From: Colias croceus
Taxonomy: Eukaryota; Arthropoda; Insecta; Lepidoptera; Pieridae
Direction of reading: 5' to 3'
DNA: 64,000 bases
Assembly (NCBI RefSeq): GCF_905220415.1
Contig: NC_059556.1
Location: 12,501-76,500 of the forward strand
The notes below the pieces were generated by a model, which was not told the origin of the DNA, ran no database searches, and worked only from the letters and a program-made list of their open reading frames with translations. Positions 21,001 to 30,035 of this stretch are shown piece by piece. Made by a program: the position numbers and the translations under genes. Each line of letters starts with the position of its first letter. Position 1 is the first letter of the stretch.

Positions 21001-21693
21001 GGAGTGTCGAAGGTCGGCATCTTCAGCGACTCCAGATCGGCCCTCCAGGCAGTCACACTCGGTTCCCCCCACCCCCTTGCTGTGCAAACAAGGGCGGCCC
21101 TCCGAAAAGCTGCTTTGCAGAGGCGGGAGGTCGCTCTGTTTTGGATCAAGGCGCACGCAGGGCTAAGGGGGAACGAAAGAGTGGACCAGTTAGCCAAGGA
21201 GGCCGCTCTGGGGTCGAAGAGGAAACCCGACTACGATCTGTGTCCTGTTTCATTCGTCAAACGTATCTTGAGACAGGATACGATTGGCGAATGGGACAGG
21301 AGATACGATGTGGGGGAGACGGCTGGAGGCACAAAGCTCTTTTTCCCAAGCGCTGCTGCTGCATACAAAATAGTACGGAAAATAGACATCACACACCACA
21401 CCACACAAGTACTGACTGGACACGGTGGATTCGCCTTCTACTTGAACAGATTCAAGCTGAAGGAGAATCCATCGTGCCTGTGTCAGCCCGGAGTCGACGA
21501 GACGGTTTCTCACCTGTTGCTCGAGTGTCCGATTTTTGCAAGAGATAGATATGTTATTGAGCAAAAATTGGGCATCGCGATGACGGGTGAGAATCTGCCT
21601 ACGGCCCTGGGGGACAAAATGAGGAATGAATTCCTGGGATATTGTAAGTACATTGTTGGGGTGGTAAACAAACGAAACTGTGATAAGCTGTGA
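18049..21693 (+). CDS. TRAS-c ORF2, intact endonuclease-RT-RNase H
   Basis: The uninterrupted 1,214-residue ORF carries the endonuclease (QANLQRS, QEPYVGG, GDANAKSPWW, SDHNGIS), RT (FADDIVLVFEG), complete RNase H acidic set (YTDGSK, QAELLAL, SDSRSAL, RGNERVDQLA) and the CLC...H...C knuckle. The last residues differ from copies a and b (ending KRNCDKL rather than KRNCDKLL). The listed start is TTG 18049 in the same context as the other copies. In this family the endonuclease nicks the telomere repeat and RT copies the element RNA at the nick. Confidence 0.93.
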   Translation: MQANLQRSQIATRELLLEATKRKACVALLQEPYVGGAKSMRTYNGVRIFQCEGEGGGAVKACIVVLDDTLDVELHTRLSSNNIVVATLRTKAWEMIVVSFYFEPDKPVELYLDHLRRIGRELGIHRMVLGGDANAKSPWWGGEVEDPRGRDVSAVLEEMGMHILNTGDIPTFDTIRGGKRYSSYVDVTACSDDLLNRVDNWRVEECLTSSDHNGISFGIRQHKSTGTNIIRTTRIFNTHKANWTQFHEKLTQLMSGRQLTIQDIDTIHSTQQIDDAIDRYTEAITQTCRDTMPTKKHTQKFTLSWWNDELAQMKKQVATRRRRIRNAAPDRRDRVVGLYLEEREMYEKAVKEAQEKSWKEFCRKQDREGVWEGIYRVLSRATGREEDLPLSRGGETLDARSSAELLAETFYPEDQESGESEGHRRVRRCAESLDTEPPAGPDDPPFIMEELKRSVRSFNPKKAPGADGLTADICQHAVDCNPGWFLTLLNRCLSAAYFPAQWKWATVVILRKPGRESYRVPKAYRPIGLLPVLGKIFEKMLVGRLRFYLLPKISPHQYGFMPQRSTEDALYRLVNHIRNMREEKKISVVVSLDIEGAFDSAWWPAIKVRLAEVGCPGNVRRVISSYLSERGVKVRYAGVQVSRGTSKGCVQGSIGGPILWNLLLDPLLWMLEEMKVFCQAFADDIVLVFEGDTALEIEIEANRVLNAIDKWGKENKLKFAPHKTCALLSTRRLKYDVPRLAMGNVEIKYFSQIKILGLTIDSGLTFNAHVGTVCQKAIARYKLLARAARVGWGLSPDIIRTIYVAVIEPTIMYASAAWAPTVEKMGVQKRLNTVQRGFAQKICRAYRTVSLNSAMLLAGILPLDLRILEVSRLYGIKKGVSHPALGDREVERMAPAIEDPHPAEQEGLGFGLVDEDSYSDVADSHVHRIYTDGSKIEGRVGAALSVWEGEAETKAVKLALPPYCTVYQAELLALQRAVIRACKSGVSKVGIFSDSRSALQAVTLGSPHPLAVQTRAALRKAALQRREVALFWIKAHAGLRGNERVDQLAKEAALGSKRKPDYDLCPVSFVKRILRQDTIGEWDRRYDVGETAGGTKLFFPSAAAAYKIVRKIDITHHTTQVLTGHGGFAFYLNRFKLKENPSCLCQPGVDETVSHLLLECPIFARDRYVIEQKLGIAMTGENLPTALGDKMRNEFLGYCKYIVGVVNKRNCDKL

Positions 21694-22018
21694 TGTTAGG
21701 GTTAAGTTTTATTGTTGTGCCGTACTGTTTCAATTGTATTTTTATTGTAATGTTTTTATTAATGTAAGTTTTAAATGTAATATTGAATTTGTAATTTTAT
21801 GTTTCAAATGTGACTTTTTATTATTGTTTATTATAATTAATTTAAATTTTTATTGGACATTGTTAGTTTGTATTTATTTACTTTTGTATTGCTAAATTGT
21901 AATTGTAATTTTAATTGTATTTAATTAAGGCCCAAATTGTTAATAAATAATATTATTGTGTTTTATTTGATTAAAAGGCAAACAAATACCTCTGGACTAT
22001 ATTCCAGAGACAAGCACA

Positions 22019-22090
<72 letters not shown>
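21694..22090 (+). other. TRAS-c 3' UTR, missing the last hairpin, with 71-nt poly(A)
   Basis: The 3' UTR stops at CAAGCACAC, where copies a and b continue for about 27 nt (AACACCCTGAGATGGCGGGT...). Poly(A) starts there and runs 71 nt. The first hairpin (CTCTGGA/TCCAGAG) is kept and the second is lost. Confidence 0.85.
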
Positions 22091-22093
<3 letters not shown>

Positions 22094-22247
22094 AACCTAA
22101 CCTAACCTAACCTAACCTAACCTAACCTAACCTAACCTAACCTAACCTAACCTAACCTAACCTAACCTAACCTAACCTAACCTAACCTAACCTAACCTAA
22201 CCTAACCTAACCTAACCTAACCTAACCTAACCTAACCTAACCTAACC
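22091..22247 (+). repeat. (CCTAA)n telomere tract 3, between TRAS-c and SART tails
   Basis: About 31 CCTAA units lying between the poly(A) of TRAS-c and the poly(T) (complemented poly(A)) of the SART-like element. The two elements are therefore tail to tail across one short telomere tract. Confidence 0.98.
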
Positions 22248-22599
22248 TTTTTTTTTTTTTTTTTTTTTTTTATAGTGGATATTTCATTTAGGCATACCCA
22301 GAGCGCTCGGGGAAAGGGCCCTGGGTTATGTCACACCGCAGAATGCGGCGACTACCGACTAAACTCCACTGTGTTCCGTCACTCCGCTGTATTGGCAGGG
22401 TCGCGGGTATTTGGTCGAACCGCTTCCGCAACCCCGTCAGCGGCAGCCTATTTTTTATATAGGCCCATCGCGATTAAGGCCTGGCTTGAGTTCGCCAGTT
22501 TCTCCTTCCTGGGGGGCGGCGTGAACGGAACACGTCTCACGCCGCCTCACCGCACCGGACGATGGATTATGTCCCCGTTCCACCGTCCGGCACCCATCA
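22248..22599 (-). other. SART 3' UTR and poly(A)
   Basis: About 330 nt of GC-rich 3' UTR (22272-22599) plus 24 A in sense. It contains short inverted GC repeats around the GGCGTGAGACGTGTTCCGTT region. In the known SART family the 3' UTR is needed for target-primed reverse transcription. No ORF here is credible. Confidence 0.75.
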
Positions 22600-25500
22600 T
22601 TAGGGAAGCAAGTCGCGACCGTGTACAGCGGTCGCGACTCGGCGACTGCGCCCAATAAGACGTCGCCGCCGAATAGGATCTGCGTTGGAATCTCCCTCGC
22701 GGACTCGCTCTGCTTCCTCCTTCTGCGACATCACATCTTCACAGAATGTGATAGCCGCGCGCCACGACCTGTCGCTGCCAACCATTGCGCGAGCTATGGA
22801 AGACAGAGAGAGGTCGGGGCCGACGACTGCGACTAGGCGAGCACGGGGCTCGGACCACGCGGGGCACACGGCGAGAGTGTGGTCTGCCGTGTCCTCCGGA
22901 CTGTCACACCAATGGCAAGCCATTTGCGGCTCCCGCCTGGCGACTTTGCACAAGTACCACCCGAAACAGCCGTGTCCGGACAGCACCTGTGTCAGGCGGA
23001 AGGTAATTGCCCCATGCCGCCTGTCGCACCATTCGCGTAGGACCGGTCGGATGGCTTCGACCGTCCTCGCTCCTGCGCTGGGCCTCTCGAGCCGGTGTTC
23101 CCACTCCCTGAACCGCCGCTCGAGAGCATCAGCCCTCCATTGCTGGACTTGCTCCAGGTATGGATTAATTCCATGCGATCTGGACGCGGTGACGCGGCGA
23201 TAAACGTCCGCCAGCATCTCGGCATCCAGGTCCCACGGGGGCGTCCCAGCCATGACACACGCGGCCTCGAAGGACACTGTGCGATATGCCCTCACGACTC
23301 TGAGCGCCATGACCCGCTGCGGTCTACGCAAATAGGGTCGGGTACGGACGCTCAAAGAGTCGGCCCAAATGGGCGCACCATAGAGGGCCATGGAGCGAAT
23401 GACGCCGGTGTATAGACGACGACACGCACCCCCAGCCCCTCTTAGATTCGGGAGCAGACTTCCAAGTGCCCCGGCGACCCCAACAAGACGGGGAGCGAGG
23501 CGACGAAAGTGCTCCACAAATGTCCACCGGCTGTCCAGCACGATGCCCAGGTAGCGCAAGGTGGAACCGACGCCGATGGACGTGCCACCCACCTGGATAG
23601 CTGAACCAGCAGCCTGCGCCCTTCGACGGCCGCGAAACAAAATCGCTTCGGACTTGTTGAGAGCGACCTCTAAGCCAAGTCGTCTGATTCGGCGCACAAC
23701 TTCCGCCACACCAGCGGTCGCAATAAGGGCTGCCTCCCTATACGAGGCCCCGCGTGCAGTTACCAGGGTGTCATCCGCGTAGCAAAGCACGCTGACACGA
23801 GGTAGATAAGTGGCACGCAGGACCCAGTCGTAGCCGATGTTCCACAGAAGGGGCCCAAGAACCGAGCCCTGTGGAACACCGCACGTCACTTCCTTTTCTT
23901 GCCATCCACGGCGCGCGGGGTACGCCACAGCCCTCTCCGATAAGTAGGACTGCAACAAGCGTACCATATACCCGGGCACGTTGTGGTAGCGGAGCGCTTC
24001 GATCACGCAGCTCCATGGCAGAGTGTTGAATGCGTTGGCGATGTCAAGGGACACCGCCAAAAGCACTCCGCCTTCATTATCCGCATCATCAGCGAGGTTC
24101 CGCAATTCAGCAATCGCATCGATAGTGGATCGTCCCCGGCGAAATCCAAATTGGTTCTCGCTTAGGTCCGGCCCCACTCCCTCCAGATGGTCGATGAGGC
24201 GAGCTGCGAAGACGCGCTCAAAGAGCTTGCTCACCTCATCGAGCAGCACGATCGGCCTATAAGCCGAGGGCGAGTCGCGCGGGCGTCCCTCCTTCTGCAA
24301 CAGGACCAAGTTCCCGGTCTTCCACCTACGGGGAAATTGGCCCTGTTGGAGGCATTCCGTGAACAGCTGTTCCACCCTGGGTCCAAGTGACTCTAGCGCC
24401 AGCACCCAAGCCCGCCCGGGAACACCGTCAGGGCCGGGGGCGGCATTCTTCGCCTTAAGGCGCTCTACTGCCACAGCGAGCTCGTTGCGAGTGACTGGAG
24501 GGACATTTTCGTTGTTGAGCTCCTCCTGCGCAGTCATCGCGGGTGCCATCGCTGGGGGAGAATGTCTTCCCCGATCCGGAAACAAGGACGTCACCACTTG
24601 CTCCAGAAATCGTGGCTCGAGACTTTGAGACAGGGGCGGGGCCCAAGGGCGAAGCTTTTGCCTCACCCTCTTATACGGCCGACCCCAGGGTTCACGGTTC
24701 AAACTCTCGAGCATCTCCTCCCATGCACGGGTCTTAGCGCTTCTGATTGCGTCCTGCAGAGACACAATACAGTCCCTATAGACGGCGTATAACCGCGCTT
24801 CCTCCTCTTCGTCACGCCGCCTACGGCGCCTGTGCCTGGTGTACGCCCGCCTCGCAGCCACGCATGAAGCACGCAGCTGGGCAACATCGGCGGACCACCA
24901 GTACATTTGGCGCCTACGTGGAACCGACCGCACCCTCCGCATGCTCGCGTCGCACACCTTTGACATTGCTTCAGCAAGCCAAGTGGCCTCTTCCTCAACG
25001 TTTACGCTGCCATTCTGCTGCGACGGGAGCCAAGCCTGCACTAAGGCAGCCTCAATGAGGAGCTCCCTATCGAGGCTACCAAGTGCCCAGCGCGGACGAC
25101 AATCGCCAGGGGGGAATTGACTGGGAGCCGTTGAGGGCGTGGAGACGCTAAACCGGATATAACGGTGATCCGAGAGCGTCTCCACGTCCAAAAGAACCCT
25201 CCAGTCTTGTATACGACGAGCGAGAGGGGGGCTCGCAAACGTGACATCTACAATGGATCCACCCCTCTGCCGAACACATGTTAATTCTGCTCCACGGTTA
25301 ATAACCGTCAGTCCCGACGCAACTGCCCAGTCAGCGAGTATTGAGCCACGTATATCACTTGCCACACAGCCCCAAGACACCAACTTGGCGTTAAGGTCCC
25401 CGGCCAGAAGCACAGATTGAGGTTGTGCGAAGTCTAGCAGATCCCTCAACTCAACCAGGAACTGCTCGAAATCGGCGAGGCAGCGATTCGGCGAGAAGTA

Positions 25501-25761
25501 CGCCCCAACAACGGTGAAACCCTTGTCAACCGCCGAGACGCATCCCCGCCGCCTTATGACTTGCTCAAGCTGTGTGCCGCCTTGAGCAACTAGCGTCACC
25601 AAGCCATCCAGATCGCCCGCCCAGTTATCCCGGGGGGGCAGATTGTATGGCTCGGACACTACCGCCACGTCAATCCCCCACTCTGCCAGACTCTGATGTA
25701 AAAGGTCCTGAGCCCTGGCACAGTGGTTGATGTTGGCCTGTAGGAAACGCAGTGGGGCCAT
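22600..25761 (-). CDS. SART ORF2 (endonuclease and reverse transcriptase)
   Basis: The intact 1,053-residue ORF starts at ATG 25761-25759. The endonuclease occupies about residues 1-220 (FLQANINHCARAQDLL, SEPYNLPP, LAGDLNAKLVSW, SDHRYIRF). RT follows at about 430-760 (AYRPIVLLDEVSKLFERVF, VPQGSVLGPLLWN, CYADDTLVTARG near 660). A C-terminal CX2CX8HX4C knuckle (CHWC...H...C) lies near 950-965. Unlike the TRAS ORF2 here there is no RNase H domain between RT and knuckle. The start is two nucleotides after the ORF1 stop, suggesting coupled translation. Confidence 0.95.
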   Translation of the reverse strand: MAPLRFLQANINHCARAQDLLHQSLAEWGIDVAVVSEPYNLPPRDNWAGDLDGLVTLVAQGGTQLEQVIRRRGCVSAVDKGFTVVGAYFSPNRCLADFEQFLVELRDLLDFAQPQSVLLAGDLNAKLVSWGCVASDIRGSILADWAVASGLTVINRGAELTCVRQRGGSIVDVTFASPPLARRIQDWRVLLDVETLSDHRYIRFSVSTPSTAPSQFPPGDCRPRWALGSLDRELLIEAALVQAWLPSQQNGSVNVEEEATWLAEAMSKVCDASMRRVRSVPRRRQMYWWSADVAQLRASCVAARRAYTRHRRRRRRDEEEEARLYAVYRDCIVSLQDAIRSAKTRAWEEMLESLNREPWGRPYKRVRQKLRPWAPPLSQSLEPRFLEQVVTSLFPDRGRHSPPAMAPAMTAQEELNNENVPPVTRNELAVAVERLKAKNAAPGPDGVPGRAWVLALESLGPRVEQLFTECLQQGQFPRRWKTGNLVLLQKEGRPRDSPSAYRPIVLLDEVSKLFERVFAARLIDHLEGVGPDLSENQFGFRRGRSTIDAIAELRNLADDADNEGGVLLAVSLDIANAFNTLPWSCVIEALRYHNVPGYMVRLLQSYLSERAVAYPARRGWQEKEVTCGVPQGSVLGPLLWNIGYDWVLRATYLPRVSVLCYADDTLVTARGASYREAALIATAGVAEVVRRIRRLGLEVALNKSEAILFRGRRRAQAAGSAIQVGGTSIGVGSTLRYLGIVLDSRWTFVEHFRRLAPRLVGVAGALGSLLPNLRGAGGACRRLYTGVIRSMALYGAPIWADSLSVRTRPYLRRPQRVMALRVVRAYRTVSFEAACVMAGTPPWDLDAEMLADVYRRVTASRSHGINPYLEQVQQWRADALERRFREWEHRLERPSAGARTVEAIRPVLREWCDRRHGAITFRLTQVLSGHGCFGWYLCKVARREPQMACHWCDSPEDTADHTLAVCPAWSEPRARLVAVVGPDLSLSSIARAMVGSDRSWRAAITFCEDVMSQKEEAERVREGDSNADPIRRRRLIGRSRRVATAVHGRDLLP

Positions 25762-25763
25762 TA

Positions 25764-27872
25764 CTACGTTTCCATGGCTGCCTCCGTTTGTGGTACCTCA
25801 TCAGGTACCGGAGCAGAGCACGATGGGACTCGAGCGCCATCTTGCTTCCGCATTCCGCCTCTTTTAGGCTTCGGGGCCTTACAGGCTGCGCTTCCAAGCC
25901 GATGCTCTGCCGGTAGCTTTGCCTCCGTGCATAGGGCGCAGCGAGCGGAGGCGGCATCGCATCCACCAGCTTTATGGCCTGTTTCACCGCAGCGGAAGCA
26001 AGTGGCACTCCTGTCCGTCGACGAGGAGCATGTGGCGCTGACATGGCCCAACTCCAGGCAGCGGTAACAGCGCAGGGGCTTCTGCTCAGTGAGAGATACT
26101 TTCGCCGAAACCCACCCAACCATTACGCGCCCCGCCTGCGCCAGCTTCTTCGCCGCAGTCACCGGGCAACTAACCCAGGCTGATACAGCACCTCGGGGGC
26201 CCGCGCGCAGGCCACCACACTTCACATGCTCCGCGGTACACTCCCCTGCGCGCGAGATCGCGGCCGCAATGTCCTCGACTGTGGCCGAGTCATCCAGGCC
26301 AGTGATTCGCAAGTCTGCGCACTTGACCGGCCTGGACACCTTAACGTTATCCTCACCGAGGACCTCCCGCAATTTGGCGGCAAGGGAGTCCGCTTCTTTG
26401 GTGCTGGAAGCACCGGGGATCTCTAGTATCCTGGCACCAGTGACAGCGCGCTTAAAACGCATTGCACTGATGCCAATTTCGGCGAGGTCTATTTCACGCC
26501 GCGCCTCCGTCAAAACACTGGTGTAGGTTACGCCACGCTCCTTCGCACTCGGCTGCAGGGTAAGGACGACAGCCGAGGAATTCGGAGCGTGGAGCTTTCG
26601 CGACTTCTTGCGGGACTTAGCCGCGCGCTTCTTCCCTTTCCCCTTGTTTCCTTTTCCTCGCTTTCCAACCACAGTCCACTCTCCATCCTTAGACGGCTGC
26701 TGCGGGAGGCCATCTTTTCTGGGGGGCTTTGAACCCGCCGGAACAGGCTGCACGACGCCCGTATCTTTCCCCTTTTCCAATTTCTTTTTCTTGTTTTTCT
26801 TCGAGGTTGCCTCGGTCGCCACCGCTGGGACCGCTGCCTGCTTCGAGGTTTTCTTTATTGCGGGCCCAGGCACAGGTCTGCCTGGTTTCGATGTTGCCGC
26901 AACACCTGCGTATGTTTTCGCCTTTGATAGAGGGGACGGTGCAAGTTCTTCGGCCATCTCTTCTTCAGCCGCCTTCGTCGCTTTCCTGCTATCCGCCGCC
27001 AGCGGAGGTCTTATGCGCTTGGCCGGCAGCAGACGCTCCTCTAGGTCCTCGAATCTCGCGTTTATCATTGCTCCGACCTGGCGTAAGATGACAGCAACCA
27101 GATCGGAGTCTGAATCTTGGGGCTGAACAGGCAGCGACGAGCCCTGAGAGGCCTTCACCTCTTGGAGCTCCCTTTTCAGGGAGTCGAGCTCCGCCTGGAG
27201 GCGGGAATTGGCTGCCTGCAGCAATCTCGTCTCCTCAGAGACAGTGCGCTTCTCCAACTGTGCCACCGACTGCTCAATATCATCGTGGGCTATCTTCAAG
27301 GTCTTTTTGAAGGTGCCCTTGAGATTTGATGACCTGGTCAACACCTTCTCGATTGCAGCCAGGTCATCGGCAATGCGGCGACTGAGATCCTTAGATGTGT
27401 TCAACTTTACTGGGATGGGAGGGAGAGGAGCGCTAGCTCGCGCCACTTCAATGCGCTCGGCGCACTCAGCAACCTCTTTCTCGGCCTGCGCCTCCAACTC
27501 CATCTTACGCATCCTCGTCATATCAAATGTGGCCTCACGCCGAGTGGCGCTTGTACCCAATGGGCGGCCCTTCCCTCTTTTTGAGGTAGTCTTAAGAAAT
27601 GGGGATTTAAAAACCCCTGTGCCATCTTCCGTGTCGGAACCTGAACAGCTGGTGTCCAGCGTCCGCTTCCGCCACAGCCTGTCTTTTCCATCCTTTTCTT
27701 GAATGCTGTTGACAGAGCTGGAGCTTGAACGCAGCACAGCCCTGCCCCGCCTTGTCTCGACACGCGCTGGAGACATACTTCCGTCAGTATCTTCCAAATC
27801 ATAAAAGTTTTCAGTGTCCATAATTGTGTGTTTGCCAGAGTCGTCGTTGTTCAGTTCGGAGTTAAAGGACAT
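25764..27872 (-). CDS. SART ORF1 (gag-like, triple zinc knuckle)
   Basis: The frame is open from a GTG at 27884, but the first ATG (27872-27870, MSFNSELNNDD) is the likely start, giving 702 residues. The N-terminus is acidic and serine-rich. A helical, probably coiled-coil region (about 200-260; RLQAELDSLKRELQEVK) follows. A lysine/arginine-rich block (GKRGKGNKGKGKKRAAKSRK, about 405-430) resembles a nuclear localisation signal. Three zinc knuckles end the protein (CYRCLELGHVSATC, CFRCGETGHKAGGC, CALC...H...C). Such proteins carry the RNA to telomeres in the known SART family. It ends GAA ACG TAG. Confidence 0.93.
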   Translation of the reverse strand: MSFNSELNNDDSGKHTIMDTENFYDLEDTDGSMSPARVETRRGRAVLRSSSSSVNSIQEKDGKDRLWRKRTLDTSCSGSDTEDGTGVFKSPFLKTTSKRGKGRPLGTSATRREATFDMTRMRKMELEAQAEKEVAECAERIEVARASAPLPPIPVKLNTSKDLSRRIADDLAAIEKVLTRSSNLKGTFKKTLKIAHDDIEQSVAQLEKRTVSEETRLLQAANSRLQAELDSLKRELQEVKASQGSSLPVQPQDSDSDLVAVILRQVGAMINARFEDLEERLLPAKRIRPPLAADSRKATKAAEEEMAEELAPSPLSKAKTYAGVAATSKPGRPVPGPAIKKTSKQAAVPAVATEATSKKNKKKKLEKGKDTGVVQPVPAGSKPPRKDGLPQQPSKDGEWTVVGKRGKGNKGKGKKRAAKSRKKSRKLHAPNSSAVVLTLQPSAKERGVTYTSVLTEARREIDLAEIGISAMRFKRAVTGARILEIPGASSTKEADSLAAKLREVLGEDNVKVSRPVKCADLRITGLDDSATVEDIAAAISRAGECTAEHVKCGGLRAGPRGAVSAWVSCPVTAAKKLAQAGRVMVGWVSAKVSLTEQKPLRCYRCLELGHVSATCSSSTDRSATCFRCGETGHKAGGCDAASARCALCTEAKLPAEHRLGSAACKAPKPKRGGMRKQDGARVPSCSAPVPDEVPQTEAAMET

Positions 27873-28535
27873 TTTTGTTCCCACGAGTATGGGGGATATA
27901 AAACGTCCATCCGGGCGGTGCCCCCTGCACCCGGATAACCCTTTTACACCATAGAGGTTTGGCGGTATCCATGGGTGTACACAGCTAAAGCTAAAAGCTC
28001 ACGCTCTCCCGAGCCAAACTGTCCAAGAAGGACAGGAAATCCACGCCGCTTGACTACAACGCAGATTTGAGGGTTTTTGATGAGGTGTCCTTCCTCTCAG
28101 GCCAGCCGATTAAGGCAAGCCCCCTGGTCCGTCGTAGCTGCTAGACGTGACAACAACACTACGACGGATAACAGGTTGCCCGACGGGAGGCCGAAGCCCC
28201 TAACCAGGCAACAGAAAACCTGCCGCCCAGCCCGCCGCGCCGCGATTGATACAACCGCCATCCATCGCTGCAGAGCAGCCCGTCGTCCAGTAGGACTAAA
28301 ACATCCGCAACCACTGGTTGCCATACCTCGCCGCAAAAGCAGCACTGTTCGAATATGAACCCAGCACATTCTCTGCAAAGCAGAAATTGCAACAAGGACG
28401 TGGCAGCCCTCGAGTTCCTCCACGCTGGTTTTGGTCCGCGCCGGCAAGACAACCGGTACCCCCCATATCTGGGGGGCCTCCCCCTATCCGCCACCTGAGG
28501 ACGCGCCCGATGGGAGACCAGAAACTCCACACGGG
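27873..28535 (-). other. SART 5' UTR
   Basis: About 660 nt between the telomere junction (sense AGGTT|CCCGTGTGG) and the ORF1 ATG. It is GC-rich with no convincing ORF. Confidence 0.75.
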
Positions 28536-28647
28536 AACCTAACCTAACCTAACCTAACCTAACCTAACCTAACCTAACCTAACCTAACCTAACCTAACCT
28601 AACCTAACCTAACCTAACCTAACCTAACCTAACCTAACCTAACCTAA
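28536..28647 (+). repeat. (CCTAA)n telomere tract 4
   Basis: About 22 CCTAA units between the SART 5' end and the truncated TRAS-d. It is the last long telomere tract; only a decayed one occurs further right (43487-43523). Confidence 0.98.
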
Positions 28648-30035
28648 GATATTAGGCCTTACAATTGACAGCGGCCTCACCTTTAACGCCCACGTCGGGA
28701 CGGTATGCCAAAAGGCAATCGCCCGGTATAAACTCTTGGCTAGGGCAGCCAGAGTTGGTTGGGGACTTAGCCCAGATATTATAAGAACTATTTATGTAGC
28801 TGTTATCGAACCGACTATTATGTATGCATCGGCAGCGTGGGCACCCACCGTGGAAAAGATGGGGGTCCAAAAAAGGCTGAACACCGTACAACGGGGGTTC
28901 GCCCAAAAGATCTGCCGAGCATATCGGACCGTCTCCCTGAACTCAGCTATGCTGTTGGCTGGGATACTCCCCCTTGACCTCAGAATACTCGAAGTTTCGA
29001 GATTATATGGGATCAAGAAGGGGGTGTCGCAGCCAGCGTTGGGAGACAGGGAGGTGGAAAGAATGGCTCCGGCGATTGAGGACCCACATCCGGCAGAGCA
29101 GGAAGGGCTGGGGTTCGGGCTGGTGGACGAGGACTCGTATTCCGACGTGGCTGATAGCCACGTACATAGGATCTACACGGACGGCAGCAAGATTGAGGGT
29201 CGAGTCGGAGCCGCCCTTTCCGTATGGGAGGGGGGAGGCCGAGACGAAGGCCGTCAAGCTTGCATTGCCGCCGTATTGCACCGTCTACCAGGCCGAACTC
29301 CTAGCGCTCCAAAGAGCAGTAGATAGAGCCTGCAAGAGTGGAGTGTCGAAGGTCGGCATCTTCAGCGACTCCAGATCGGCCCTCCAGGCAGTCACACTCG
29401 GTTCCCCCCACCCCCTTGCTGTGCAAACAAGGGCGGCCCTCCGAAAAGCTGCTTTGCAGAGGCGGGAGGTCGCTCTGTTTTGGATCAAGGCGCACGCAGG
29501 GCTAAGGGGGAACGAAAGAGTGGACCAGTTAGCCAAGGAGGCCGCTCTGGGGTCGAAGAGGAAACCCGACTACGATCTGTGTCCTGTTTCATTCGTCAAG
29601 CGTATCTTGAGACAGGATACGATCGGGGAATGGGACAGGAGATACGATGTGGAGGAGACGGCTGGAGGCACGAAGCTCTTTTTCCCAAGCGCTGCTGCTG
29701 TATTCAAAATAGTTCGGAAAATAAACATCACTCACCACACCACACAAGCACTGACTGGACACGGTGGATTCGCCTTCTACTTGAACAGATTCAAGCTGAA
29801 GGAGAATCCATCGTGTCTGTGTCAGCCCGGAGTCGACGAGACGGTTTCTCACCTGTTGCTCGAGTGTCCGATTTTTGCAAGAGATAGATATGTTATTGAG
29901 CAAAAATTGGGAATCGCGATGACGGGTGAGAATCTGCCTGCGGCCCTGGGGGATAATACGAGGACTGAATTTTTGGAATTTTGCGAAAGAATTGTGAGGG
30001 TGGTGAATAAACGAAATTGTGATAAGCTACTGTGA
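28648..30035 (+). pseudogene. TRAS-d ORF2 C-terminal fragment with frameshift
   Basis: It covers the end of the RT thumb region, RNase H and the zinc knuckle. One extra G in the run 29230-29235 (six G, where copy c has five) shifts the frame inside RNase H, between YTDGSK and QAELLAL. Upstream of it the frame reads AARVGWGLSPDI to LSVWEG; downstream it reads ETKAVKLAL to KRNCDKLL. It cannot encode a functional protein. Confidence 0.92.

Larger units (their letters stand above)
12443..22090 (+). mobile_element. TRAS-like element, copy c (complete, both ORFs intact)
   Basis: Flanked by CCTAA tracts on both sides. Without the 2,311-bp transposon in its 5' UTR it is about 7.3 kb, close to the size expected for TRAS elements. 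It carries the full 5' UTR, ORF1 (425 residues), ORF2 (1,214 residues), a shortened 3' UTR and a 71-nt poly(A) at 22020-22090. It is the best candidate here for a coding-competent TRAS, although its leader is disrupted. Confidence 0.93.
22248..28535 (-). mobile_element. SART-like telomeric non-LTR retrotransposon (complete)
   Basis: On the minus strand the order is 5' UTR (28535-27873), ORF1, ORF2, 3' UTR and poly(A) (22271-22248, 24 nt), followed in sense by GGTTAGG. The 5' end also abuts the telomere repeat. SART elements are the known R1-type family that inserts into the same repeat as TRAS but in the opposite orientation, with the sense strand reading into TTAGG, as seen here. GC content is clearly higher than in TRAS UTRs and neighbouring DNA. 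Both ORFs are intact. Total length is about 6.3 kb. Confidence 0.93.

Noticed and set aside
22275..25120. Several + strand open frames of 60-170 codons
   Set aside because: They are antisense shadows of the GC-rich SART ORF2 and 3' UTR.
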